Assembly: GCF_900113935.1 (NCBI RefSeq)
Contig: NZ_FORF01000019.1
Coordinates: 1-54,107 of the forward strand
Direction: 5' to 3'
DNA from: Aquamicrobium aerolatum DSM 21857
GTDB taxonomy: Bacteria > Pseudomonadota > Alphaproteobacteria > Rhizobiales > Rhizobiaceae
DNA: 54,107 nucleotides
The stretch's first letter is position 1; every line of letters starts with the position of its first letter. Below, piece by piece: positions 25,949-33,770 of the stretch. A model generated the notes under the pieces. That model did no database searches. It had not been told where the DNA came from and worked only from the letters and a program-made list of their open reading frames with translations. Both the position numbers and the translations under genes were made by a program.

Positions 25949-26737
25949 TCACACCCGATGGCCTGCCGCGATGATCTTTTTCAAAAACGCCTGCGTACGT
26001 TCCTGTTTCGGATTGGAGAAAATTTCTGTTGGCGTGCCTTCCTCAACGATCTTGCCCCTGTCGAAAAACAGGACCCGATCGGCAAAATCGCGCGCAAAGC
26101 CCATTTCGTGGGTCACCAGCAGCATCGTCGTGTCCGTCTCGGCAGCGAGTTTGCGCATCACGTTCAGCACTTCCTCGACCAGTTCCGGGTCGAGCGCCGA
26201 GGTCACCTCGTCAAACAGCATGATCTTCGGTGAGAGCGCCAAAGCGCGCGCAATTGCCACGCGCTGCTTCTGGCCGCCCGACAGTTGCGCCGGCATGTTC
26301 TTGGCCTTGTCGGCCATGCCGACCATATCGAGCAGTTCCATCGCCCGCTTTTCCGCATCGGGGCGCGAAACATGTTTGGTCAGGCGCGGGGCGAGCGTCA
26401 CGTTGTCGATCACCGATTTGTGCGGAAACAGATTGAACAGCTGAAACACCATGCCGATCTTCTGGCGCATCTTGGCGAGGTGACGCTCATCCGCTGGCAC
26501 CAACCCGCTGCGATTCTTCGGCATGTGGTAGAGCTGTTCGCCCTCGATCTCGATATGGCCGCCGTCGATTTGTTCCAGTGTCATCAGGATACGCAGGATC
26601 GTCGTCTTGCCTGAACCCGACGGCCCGATCAGCGCCAGCTTTTCGCCGGGCCTTACCTGCATCGACAGATCGTCCAGGACCTTCAGCACGCCGAAGCTCT
26701 TGCTGATCTTGTCGATCTTGATGATGGCCGCTGTCAT
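25949..26737 (-). CDS. ehuA: Ectoine/hydroxyectoine ABC transporter ATP-binding protein EhuA
   Basis: A 262-residue ATPase of the polar amino-acid importer group. Walker A is GPSGSGKTT, the signature is [15 protein letters not shown] and Walker B is [14 protein letters not shown], followed by VTHEM. It is the first gene of the leftward ehuABCD-eutABC-doeAB transcript. Its upstream region carries two direct copies of an 11-base motif also found at enuR. Confidence 0.93.
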   Translation of the reverse strand: MTAAIIKIDKISKSFGVLKVLDDLSMQVRPGEKLALIGPSGSGKTTILRILMTLEQIDGGHIEIEGEQLYHMPKNRSGLVPADERHLAKMRQKIGMVFQLFNLFPHKSVIDNVTLAPRLTKHVSRPDAEKRAMELLDMVGMADKAKNMPAQLSGGQKQRVAIARALALSPKIMLFDEVTSALDPELVEEVLNVMRKLAAETDTTMLLVTHEMGFARDFADRVLFFDRGKIVEEGTPTEIFSNPKQERTQAFLKKIIAAGHRV

Positions 26738-26784
26738 GAATGTCCCGTCTCCCGTTGCGTCATTAACGATGGGGAAGGCTTCAA

Positions 26785-26818
26785 ATCATGTCAATCCGGA
26801 AAATAATATCATGACAAT
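26785..26818 (-). promoter_or_regulatory. Candidate EnuR operator: two direct repeats upstream of ehuA
   Basis: ATCATGTCAAT at 26785-26795 and ATCATGACAAT at 26808-26818 are 23 bases apart, about two helical turns, and lie 48-81 bases upstream of the ehuA start. The same word occurs twice more in the enuR/asnC intergenic region. MocR-type regulators commonly bind paired direct repeats. The link to EnuR is inference. Confidence 0.55.
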
Positions 26819-27034
26819 TTGATTGGTCAGTCGCCTGTTCGTTTGCGACGGAATTCTCCCGATTTGGCAGTTGCTTCCGGGCAACTGGACGAAATGTGTC
26901 GCCTGAACCTGATTGTGGACAGATTTGGCCCGAAATCTTTCGAATTGTTGGTATCTGACTGATTTTGTTGCACATCTCGCGGCAGGTCAGTGAATTAGGT
27001 TCACCTGCCCTGATGTGTTGGCACGAGTGTCGCT

Positions 27035-28420
27035 TCAGATCGCCAGCAACAAATGTTCCGGATCGGCCATCAGCAACTTGGCGACGATGCCCAGTCCGGT
27101 GCGCAGTTCCGTCTCGCTGGTCGAGCCGAGCGAGATGCGTACCGACGGCGTCCACGGCGCGTCGGAAACACGGAAGGACATGCCGGGCGCGATGGCCACG
27201 CCTTGCAGCCGTGCCTGTGCGACAAAGCTTTCTTCCGCCTGGCCTTCCGGCAGATCGAGCCAGACATGCAGGCTTTCCGGTTGTGACCGGAACGGCGTCT
27301 GGGCCAGCACTTCCGATGCAATCGCGTGGCGCTGATGGATTGCTGTGCGCTGCCATTCAACCAATTGGGCGGCCGTTCCGTCCTGCACCCAACGCGTCGC
27401 CATCTCAGCCACCAGCGGCGTTGCCATCCAGTTCGACACCAGATGGCGGTTGGCGATAGCGGCGACGAAACGGTCGGGCGCAACCAGATAACCGATACGC
27501 AGACCGGGCACGGTGATCTTGGTGAAACTGGTAACGTAGAAGGTGCGTTCCGGCGCAAGCGCCGCAATCGGCGGCGCGCTGCGGGTCACCAGCGGGCCAA
27601 GAATGTCGTTCTCGATGATGGCGATGTCGTGCTTTCGCGCCACCTCAACCAGCGCGGCGCGCCGTGCCGCGCCCATCAGCGTCGCCGTGGGGCTGATCGC
27701 CGACGGCTGGACGAAGACGGCGCGAATATTGCCGCGTGTGCACGCGTCGTCCAGCGCCTGCGGTAAAATTCCCTCGCGGTCGATCGGCAGCCCCTCGAGG
27801 TGAAAGCCCAGATAGCTGGCCAGCGGCACCAGCGTGTGATGGCCGATGGCCTCGGTGGCGACCGTTGTTCCTTGTGGGGCAGCGGTCATCAGCGCCACCG
27901 TCATGCCGGCGGTCGCGCCATTGGTGACGCTGATGTTGAGCGGCGAGGTTTCCAGCCCGCAGCCCAGCAGCCATTCCGCTGCCGCCAGCCGATGGCGCGG
28001 AAAGATGTTGTTGGGTCGAAATGACAGCGCCGCGCTGGCCGGCAGATCCTGCGCCAGCTGGCCCAGCATCGCGCGCATCTTGTCCAGATGCATCGGCTCG
28101 CACACCGGCTTGAGAATCGACAAATCAATCAGGTCACCCAGTCGTTCGGGCAGATAGGGCGGCGTCGGTTCCGGCTGGCGTGCCTGCACAAACGTCCCCC
28201 GCCCGATCTCTCCAGAAACCAGCCCGCGCCGTATCAGCTCCTCATAGGCGCGACTGATCGTCTGAACTGACAAATTCATCTCATCCGCCAGCTGCCGATG
28301 CGTCGCCAGCTGGGTACCATTTTCCAGCCGCCCTTCATGAATCGCCCGCGCAATCTGGTCCGCCAGAGAAAGGTAAGCCGGACGACGAATTAGAGCAGGA
28401 TCGGGGCGCCATATTGTCAT
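27035..28420 (-). CDS. enuR: MocR-type regulator of ectoine use, EnuR
   Basis: A 461-residue GntR/MocR regulator. It has an N-terminal winged helix-turn-helix (LSLADQIARAIHEGRLENGTQLATHRQLADEMNLSVQTISRAYEELIRRGLVSGEIGRGTF), a linker and an aminotransferase-fold effector domain. The PLP-binding Lys is in VTSFTKITVPGLRIGY. Known EnuR proteins repress ehu-eut genes until PLP-linked N-acetyl-diaminobutyrate or diaminobutyrate binds. ATG 28420 is chosen; ATGs at 28456 and 28444 would overlap the proposed operator. It is divergent from the AsnC-type gene, with 63 bases between them. Confidence 0.92.
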   Translation of the reverse strand: MTIWRPDPALIRRPAYLSLADQIARAIHEGRLENGTQLATHRQLADEMNLSVQTISRAYEELIRRGLVSGEIGRGTFVQARQPEPTPPYLPERLGDLIDLSILKPVCEPMHLDKMRAMLGQLAQDLPASAALSFRPNNIFPRHRLAAAEWLLGCGLETSPLNISVTNGATAGMTVALMTAAPQGTTVATEAIGHHTLVPLASYLGFHLEGLPIDREGILPQALDDACTRGNIRAVFVQPSAISPTATLMGAARRAALVEVARKHDIAIIENDILGPLVTRSAPPIAALAPERTFYVTSFTKITVPGLRIGYLVAPDRFVAAIANRHLVSNWMATPLVAEMATRWVQDGTAAQLVEWQRTAIHQRHAIASEVLAQTPFRSQPESLHVWLDLPEGQAEESFVAQARLQGVAIAPGMSFRVSDAPWTPSVRISLGSTSETELRTGLGIVAKLLMADPEHLLLAI

Positions 28421-28456
28421 GAGTTCATTAATGACGCTAATCATGTCAATTGACAA
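28413..28456. promoter_or_regulatory. Candidate EnuR sites between enuR and asnC/doeX
   Basis: ATCATGTCAAT recurs at 28440-28450 and an inverted copy, ATTGTCATGA, at 28413-28422. The first overlaps a perfect 12-base palindrome, TGTCAATTGACA (28445-28456). The sites overlap the start of enuR and could serve autoregulation plus control of the divergent asnC-doeCD side. Confidence 0.5.
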
Positions 28457-28483
28457 TCCTGCTCAGGAAACCAATGCTGCCCC

Positions 28484-28975
28484 ATGACCGCGCCCCGACT
28501 TGATGCCATCGACCTGAAGATCCTCGACGCGATCCAGCGTGACGGACGTATTACCAAACTCGCACTCGCCGAGAAGGCAGGGCTGTCACCGACCCCCTGC
28601 TGGACGCGGTTGGCGAGGCTGGAGAAGGCGGGCATCATTGCCGGCTATCATGCGCGGCTTGACCTGCGCGTGGTCGCGCCGGTCACCGGAGTGCTGGTCG
28701 AGGTGACGCTCGGAAACCACCGACAGGCCGATTTCGAGCGTTTCGAACGCGCGATCCGCGCCTGCCCGGAGGTCGTCGCATGCTGGTCGGTCGGCGGCGG
28801 TATCGACTACATGGTAAAGGTCGCGGCGCGCGACATCGATGCCTATCAACGTTTTATCGATTCGTTGCTCGAACAGGAGATCGGTATCGACCGTTATTTC
28901 ACCTACATCATCACCCGCACCGTGAAGGACGAGGTGGTGCAGCCGGTGATGCAATTGCTGTCGGCCGAAATCTGA
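28484..28975 (+). CDS. Lrp/AsnC-family regulator of the ectoine locus (DoeX-like)
   Basis: A 163-residue Lrp/AsnC protein. The N-terminal helix-turn-helix is LDAIDLKILDAIQRDGRITKLALAEKAGLSPTPCWTRLARLEKAGII. The C-terminal RAM domain is about residues 70-150, with VVACWSVGGGIDYMVKVAARDIDAYQRFI. Such a gene regularly accompanies ectoine degradation genes, either as asnC beside enuR or as doeX. It faces away from enuR and precedes doeC by 126 bases. Probably an ectoine-metabolite-responsive activator; this is inference. Confidence 0.88.
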   Translation: MTAPRLDAIDLKILDAIQRDGRITKLALAEKAGLSPTPCWTRLARLEKAGIIAGYHARLDLRVVAPVTGVLVEVTLGNHRQADFERFERAIRACPEVVACWSVGGGIDYMVKVAARDIDAYQRFIDSLLEQEIGIDRYFTYIITRTVKDEVVQPVMQLLSAEI

Positions 28976-29101
28976 CGGAGACAGTTTCTCCGCTTGCGGG
29001 AATTTCCACAGCTGATTTCTCTTCCAATCATAGCGCAAACAGTCCCCTTCTCCGCTAATTCACGCTTAGGCTGACGGCATCGTTCAACTCGCGAGGCCGT
29101 C

Positions 29102-30595
29102 ATGTCTGCCACACTTGCCCGCACGATCCGCCACCAGGCGTTTGACAGGCTGTCCGACCGACGGCTGCATCGCGAACTTGCCTATGTCGGCGGTCAATGG
29201 ACCGCCGGGGAGAACGGCGAGGGATTTGACGTCAACGACCCGGCAACGGGCGCGAGCCTGGCCTGGGTCGCCGCGCTTGGACGTTCCGAAACGGTGCGCG
29301 CCGTGGATGCCGCATCAAAAGCCTTTCCAACATGGCGCGTGCTGCTCCCGCAGGAACGTGCCGCGATTCTGCGCAGATGGTTCGACCTGATTGTCTCGTC
29401 AAAGGAAGACCTTGCGCTGCTCATGACGCTGGAACAGGGCAAGCCGCTGGAAGAAGCGCGTGGCGAAATCGACTATGCTGCCTCCTTCGTGGAATGGTAT
29501 GCGGAAGAAGCGCGTCGTGTGAACGCTGAAAGTGTCACCAGTCATCTGCCGGAAACGGAAATGATGGTGCGCCGCGAGCCGCTGGGCGTTGTCGCACTCG
29601 TGACGCCATGGAATTTCCCCTCTGCCATGCTCACCCGCAAAGCCGCTGCAGCTCTTGCTGCAGGCTGCACGATTGTCGCCCATCCGTCATCGGAAACCCC
29701 GCTCTCGGCACTGGCGCTGGCGGAGCTGGGCGAACGTGCGGGAATCCCTGCAGGTGTCTTCAACGTTGTCACCGGCGACGCAGAAACCATCGTCGGCACT
29801 CTTTGCGAAGATAGACGTGTGCGGGCGCTCAGCTTCACCGGCTCAACCGAAATTGGCCGCCTGATTGCCGCACAATGTGCGCCAACGATGAAACGCCTGG
29901 TGATGGAACTGGGCGGTCATGCTCCGCTCATCGTGTTTAACGACGCCGATATCGCCAGAGCCGTGAAAATTGCAGTCGACGCGAAGTTCGCCACCTCCGG
30001 GCAGGACTGCCTTGCCGCCAACCGCATCTATGTCCAGCGCGGCATCTATGCGCGCTTTTGCACGGCCTTTGCCGCGCGCGTTGCTGCACTGAAGGTCGGC
30101 ATGGGGCTGGAGGATGGCGTCGAGATCGGCCCGCTGATGCACGAACGTGCTATCGCCAAGGTGGAACAACAGGTAGCCGACGCAGTTTCATGCGGCGCAC
30201 GCTGCCTGACCGGCGGACAACGCCACGATGCCGGAACATTGTTTTACCAGCCGACGCTGCTGGTCGATGTCCCGGACAACGCGCGCATCATGCATGAAGA
30301 GACGTTCGGGCCGGTGGCCGCAGTCACCGTTTTCGATACCGAAGCTGAGGTCATGGCACGTGCCAACGCGACCGAATACGGCCTCGTCGCTTATGTGGTG
30401 ACCGAAAACGGTGCGCGCCAACTGCGGATGGGGCGCGCGCTCGACTACGGCATGGTCGCCATCAATCGCGTGAAGATCACCGGCGCGCCGGTTCCATTTG
30501 GTGGAGTGAAGCAGTCGGGCCTCGGCCGCGAAGGCGCGCGCCATGGCCTCGAAGCCTTCACCGACCTCAAATATCTCTGTCTCGATGCTGCCTGA
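29102..30595 (+). CDS. doeC: Aldehyde dehydrogenase DoeC (aspartate-semialdehyde oxidation)
   Basis: A 497-residue NAD(P)-dependent aldehyde dehydrogenase of the succinate-semialdehyde dehydrogenase group. NAD-site words are LVTPWNFPSAMLTRKAAAAL and FTGSTEIGRL. The catalytic Glu is about 269 in MELGGHAPLIV and the catalytic Cys about 303 in SGQDCLAANRIYV. In the ectoine pathway DoeC oxidises aspartate semialdehyde, produced by DoeD, to aspartate. The pathway role follows from position beside doeD, since the family itself would also suggest succinate semialdehyde. Confidence 0.85.
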   Translation: MSATLARTIRHQAFDRLSDRRLHRELAYVGGQWTAGENGEGFDVNDPATGASLAWVAALGRSETVRAVDAASKAFPTWRVLLPQERAAILRRWFDLIVSSKEDLALLMTLEQGKPLEEARGEIDYAASFVEWYAEEARRVNAESVTSHLPETEMMVRREPLGVVALVTPWNFPSAMLTRKAAAALAAGCTIVAHPSSETPLSALALAELGERAGIPAGVFNVVTGDAETIVGTLCEDRRVRALSFTGSTEIGRLIAAQCAPTMKRLVMELGGHAPLIVFNDADIARAVKIAVDAKFATSGQDCLAANRIYVQRGIYARFCTAFAARVAALKVGMGLEDGVEIGPLMHERAIAKVEQQVADAVSCGARCLTGGQRHDAGTLFYQPTLLVDVPDNARIMHEETFGPVAAVTVFDTEAEVMARANATEYGLVAYVVTENGARQLRMGRALDYGMVAINRVKITGAPVPFGGVKQSGLGREGARHGLEAFTDLKYLCLDAA

Positions 30596-30620
30596 AACGG
30601 CCCGACGAAAGGACCTTGCC

Positions 30621-31997
30621 ATGCTCGACCGTTCCAACGAATTGACCGCCTGGGATCGCGATCACTTTTTTCATCCCTCAACCCATATGGGCATGCATGC
30701 CCGCGGCGAAACGCCAACCCGAGTGATGGTCGGGGGTGAAGGCGTATGGATCACCGATAAGTCCGGCAAGAAAAGCCTCGATGCTTTCGCCGGCCTCTAT
30801 TGTGTCAATGTCGGTTATGGCCGCACCGAAATCGCGGAAGCCATTGCAAAACAGGCGCATGAGCTCGCCTATTATCACGCCTATGTCGGCCATGGCACCG
30901 ACGCTTCGATCACGCTGTCCAAGATGATCATCGACCGCGCGCCCGCTCACATGAGCCGCGTCTATTTCGGCCTGTCAGGCTCCGACGCCAACGAAACCAA
31001 CATCAAGCTGATCTGGTACTATAACAACGTTCTGGGACGCCCTGAGAAGAAGAAGATCATTTCGCGCTGGCGCGGCTATCACGGCTCCGGCGTAATGACC
31101 GGCTCGCTGACCGGCCTCGACGTGTTCCACAACGCCTTCGACCTGCCGCGTGCGCCAATCCTGCACACGGAGGCTCCTTACTATTTCCGCCGCGAGGACC
31201 GCTCGATGACGGAAGAGCAGTTCTCGCAGCATTGCGCCGACAAGCTTGAAGAAATGATCCTCGCCGAAGGTCCGGAAACCGTTGCCGCTTTTATCGGCGA
31301 ACCGATACTCGGCACCGGGGGACTGGTTCCGCCACCGGCAGGCTATTGGGCGAAGATTCAGGCCGTTCTGAAGAAATACGACGTGCTTTTGGTCGCCGAT
31401 GAAGTCGTCACCGGCTTTGGCCGGCTTGGAACGATGTTCGGTTCGGACCATTACGGCATGAAGCCCGATCTCATCACCATCGCAAAAGGCCTGACCTCGG
31501 CCTACGCCCCGCTGTCGGGCACAATCGTCGCCGAGGAAATGTGGAACGTGCTGGTGCAAGGATCCGACAAGCTTGGCGCAATCGGCCACGGCTGGACCTA
31601 TTCCTCGCATCCGATCTGCGCCGCAGCCGGTGTTGCCAATCTGGAGCTGATCGACAAGCTGGATCTCGTCACCAATGCGGGCGAAACCGGTGCCTATTTC
31701 CGCCAGAAGCTGGCGGACGCTGTGGGCTCGCACAGGCACGTTGGTGAGGTGCGTGGCGACGGCCTGATGGCTGCCGTGGAATTTGTTGCAGACCGCGATG
31801 ACCGTGTCTTTTTTGACGCCTCGGAAAAAATCGGACCGCAGATTGCAGCTGCCTTGCTGGAACGGGGCGTCATCGGCCGCGCCATGCCACAAGGGGACAT
31901 CCTCGGCTTTGCCCCGCCGCTCTGTATCACCCGCGAAGAGGCGGATATCGTGGTGGAAAAAACCGTCAAAGCACTCGACGACGTGTTCGGGCGCTGA
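30621..31997 (+). CDS. doeD: Diaminobutyrate aminotransferase DoeD (class III)
   Basis: A 458-residue class-III PLP aminotransferase, converting L-2,4-diaminobutyrate to aspartate semialdehyde. The cofactor-binding blocks are YFGLSGSDANETNIKLIWYY, LLVADEVVTGFGRLG and the PLP Lys in ITIAKGLTSAYAPLSG. The N-terminus FFHPSTHMGMHARGE is typical of the omega-aminotransferase branch. ATG 30621 follows GAAAGGA and is 25 bases after doeC, so the two form one transcript. An upstream ATG at 30543 lies inside doeC and is rejected. A hairpin follows the stop. Confidence 0.9.
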   Translation: MLDRSNELTAWDRDHFFHPSTHMGMHARGETPTRVMVGGEGVWITDKSGKKSLDAFAGLYCVNVGYGRTEIAEAIAKQAHELAYYHAYVGHGTDASITLSKMIIDRAPAHMSRVYFGLSGSDANETNIKLIWYYNNVLGRPEKKKIISRWRGYHGSGVMTGSLTGLDVFHNAFDLPRAPILHTEAPYYFRREDRSMTEEQFSQHCADKLEEMILAEGPETVAAFIGEPILGTGGLVPPPAGYWAKIQAVLKKYDVLLVADEVVTGFGRLGTMFGSDHYGMKPDLITIAKGLTSAYAPLSGTIVAEEMWNVLVQGSDKLGAIGHGWTYSSHPICAAAGVANLELIDKLDLVTNAGETGAYFRQKLADAVGSHRHVGEVRGDGLMAAVEFVADRDDRVFFDASEKIGPQIAAALLERGVIGRAMPQGDILGFAPPLCITREEADIVVEKTVKALDDVFGR

Positions 31998-32007
31998 CTT
32001 TGGTGTC

Positions 32008-32034
32008 GCCGGAGCGGCATGCAGCTGCTCCGGC
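32008..32034 (+). terminator. Hairpin after doeD
   Basis: GCCGGAGC and GCTCCGGC form a perfect 8-bp stem around an 11-base loop, 10 bases beyond the doeD stop. No clear U-tract follows, so Rho assistance is likely. Confidence 0.5.
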
Positions 32035-32097
32035 AATCTCACCGAAGGGCGTTTGGTCGCCCACGGACACGATCGCAATGACACATGCTCCACAGCG

Positions 32098-32145
32098 TAT
32101 ATCCCATTGACATATCCCAAAATCGATCTATCTTCGGGATATCCC
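32098..32145 (+). promoter_or_regulatory. vapBC promoter with palindromic operator
   Basis: TTGACA (32107-32112) and TATCTT (32129-32134) with a 16-base spacer form a good promoter. The perfect palindrome GGGATATCCC (32136-32145) sits just after the -10, and ATATCCC half-sites flank the -35 at 32099 and 32112. This arrangement suits autorepression by VapB or VapBC. Confidence 0.6.
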
Positions 32146-32171
32146 TTCTGTAGATGCCAGCGAGGTTTGTC

Positions 32172-32402
32172 ATGGAACAAGGTGCAGTATTTCAAAGTAA
32201 CCGCAGCCAGGCTATCCGATTGCCCAAGGCGGTCGCTTTGCCTGATGACGTCAAGCGCGTCGATATCATCGCGGTCGGACGTACGCGGATTATCGCCCCA
32301 GCTGGCGAAGTTTGGGATAGCTGGTTCGATGGTCCGGTGGCGACATCAGACTTTATGGACGAACGTGATCAGCCTGACGTGCAGGAGCGCGAAGCGTTGT
32401 GA
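32172..32402 (+). CDS. vapB: Antitoxin VapB
   Basis: A 76-residue AbrB/SpoVT-type antitoxin. The N-terminal swapped-hairpin DNA-binding fold reads AVFQSNRSQAIRLPKAVALPDDVKRVDIIAVG. The C-terminal acidic tail, SWFDGPVATSDFMDERDQPDVQEREAL, would thread into the VapC active site. ATG 32172 is preferred over the upstream 32154 because it matches the family start. It neutralises VapC and represses the operon through the GGGATATCCC operator. Confidence 0.9.
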   Translation: MEQGAVFQSNRSQAIRLPKAVALPDDVKRVDIIAVGRTRIIAPAGEVWDSWFDGPVATSDFMDERDQPDVQEREAL

Positions 32403-32803
32403 TGCTAAAATATATGTTGGATACCAACATTTGCATCTTCACGATCAAGAACAAGCCACAGCAGGTACGCGACGCGTTCACGCGCCACCACGGTCAGCTG
32501 TGCATCAGCTCCGTTAGCCTGATGGAATTGATCTACGGGGCAGAAAAGTCAGCGAATGCAGAGCGCAATCTCAGCGTCGTTGAAGGCTTTGCCGCACGCC
32601 TTAACGTGCTCCACTATGATGAACTGGCGGCCAGCCACACTGGCCAGCTTCGTGCAGAGCTTGCACGAAGCGGAACGCCAATAGGGCCATATGACCAGTT
32701 GATCGCTGGACATGCGCGCTCTCGCGGCCTCATCATGGTAACGAACAACCGGCGCGAGTTTGATCGCGTGCCCGGCCTGCGTGTCGAAGACTGGACCGTC
32801 TGA
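32402..32803 (+). CDS. vapC: PIN-domain toxin VapC
   Basis: A 133-residue PIN ribonuclease. Related VapC toxins cut initiator tRNA in the anticodon loop. Acidic active-site residues are visible: MLDTNICIF (Asp 6), SLMELIYG (Glu), GPYDQLIAGHA (Asp) and the terminal NNRREFDRVPGLRVEDW. The start ATG 32402 overlaps the vapB stop by one base (TGATG); GTG 32399 is an alternative. Its last 37 bases reappear almost unchanged in inverted orientation near 44.7 kb. Confidence 0.92.
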   Translation: MLKYMLDTNICIFTIKNKPQQVRDAFTRHHGQLCISSVSLMELIYGAEKSANAERNLSVVEGFAARLNVLHYDELAASHTGQLRAELARSGTPIGPYDQLIAGHARSRGLIMVTNNRREFDRVPGLRVEDWTV

Positions 32804-32926
32804 CCTATACTCATACCGGTCCGCGACGCAGGTTTAGGGAGCGCATTTTGTACACGGTTGCTCTCCGACACCAGATCATTTCCGCTTTTCTTCGAATCGC
32901 TGGCTTGCTCTAACACTTTGTTTTTA

Positions 32927-32972
32927 AGCAATTCCGAACGCAAAACCGCTTCGCACTTTTGCTGGAATTGCT
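32927..32972. repeat. Nested palindromic intergenic repeat of rhizobial type
   Basis: AGCAATTCC (32927-32935) and GGAATTGCT (32964-32972) form a perfect 9-bp outer stem. GCAAAA (32940-32945) and TTTTGC (32957-32962) form an inner one. The AATTCC, AAAACCGC and GGAATTGCTCT pattern resembles an intergenic palindrome that is dispersed in many rhizobial genomes. It is found between vapC and the XRE-cupin gene. Confidence 0.65.
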
Positions 32973-33024
32973 CTAGCATCGAAATGCATCGGACGCGGTC
33001 TGAACTGCATGCCAAGATGGCGTC

Positions 33025-33666
33025 CTAGTCATTGAGCTCAGTGAGCATGCCATTTGTAAGTTGCCCGATGCCCTGTTCGCCGACGCCAGCACAGATGTTG
33101 AGGATCTGAGCGTCGTCCTCGCTCACCGAAATGTACGCATGCCCCATCCGGCCGTCGAAATAGACGCTGTCGCCTGCCTCGAGACGAATAGGGGCGTAGA
33201 ATTCAAGATGCAGTTCAACGGCTCCAGTGAGGACGAATACGCATTCCTCCCCCGGATGGCGAACCAGGTCAGGAAATTCATCGCGCGAACGCGCAGTGAC
33301 CCGAACCAGTGTCGGGTCCATCAGTCGATTGGTCAGCCGCATCGCAAACGGCTCATACACGTACACCCCGGTTGGGTAGGCGTTCCTTTCCGATGATCTC
33401 GTGACATCAAGCCTGCCTGCGGGCGCGTCCGAAACTGCCCGCTCGCCGCCGGCCATTAGAGTAACGAGATCTACCCCCAGCCCCTTCGCAAGTTTGAGCA
33501 ACACATCATAGGTCGGAGACATCCGATCATTTTCGATTTTCGAAATGGTCGAAACCGCCAACCCTGCCCGCTCCGCCACTGCCTTCAACGTTAGCGAGGC
33601 ATTCCGGCGTAGGGTGCGCAAATGGGGCCCGAACGCAAAGGTTTCGCTGTCATTGGTATCTTGCAT
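33025..33666 (-). CDS. XRE-family regulator with C-terminal cupin domain
   Basis: A 213-residue regulator. An N-terminal helix-turn-helix (LRTLRRNASLTLKAVAERAGLAVSTISKIENDRMSPTYDVLLKLAKGLG, about residues 17-65) is joined to a C-terminal cupin, with HPGEECVFVLTGAVELHLEF and RLEAGDSVYFDGRMGHAYIS. Cupin-XRE proteins usually sense a small ligand of the neighbouring pathway. It is divergent from the TRAP operon, with 104 bases between them holding a promoter and an inverted repeat. It most likely controls that operon and itself. Confidence 0.9.
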   Translation of the reverse strand: MQDTNDSETFAFGPHLRTLRRNASLTLKAVAERAGLAVSTISKIENDRMSPTYDVLLKLAKGLGVDLVTLMAGGERAVSDAPAGRLDVTRSSERNAYPTGVYVYEPFAMRLTNRLMDPTLVRVTARSRDEFPDLVRHPGEECVFVLTGAVELHLEFYAPIRLEAGDSVYFDGRMGHAYISVSEDDAQILNICAGVGEQGIGQLTNGMLTELND

Positions 33667-33721
33667 CGTCGAACTCCGTCCGCAGGCTGCACCTCTGGAA
33701 TACTCTTATCAGAAAATTCGA

Positions 33722-33750
33722 TTGACAAAAGTTTCTAATAGGAAAACTTT
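33722..33750 (+). promoter_or_regulatory. Promoter and inverted repeat before the TRAP operon
   Basis: TTGACA (33722-33727) with AACTTT 17 bases downstream suggests a promoter. AAAGTTT (33728-33734) and AAACTTT (33744-33750) form a 7-bp inverted repeat lying exactly in its spacer. This is the expected place for an operator of the divergent XRE-cupin regulator. Confidence 0.5.
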
Positions 33751-33770
33751 AGGTCGAGTGAGGGCTCCGT

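Noticed and set aside
30975..32195. Minus-strand open frame of 406 codons across doeD
   Set aside because: It mirrors the conserved aminotransferase and runs through the vapBC promoter. No recognisable protein features.
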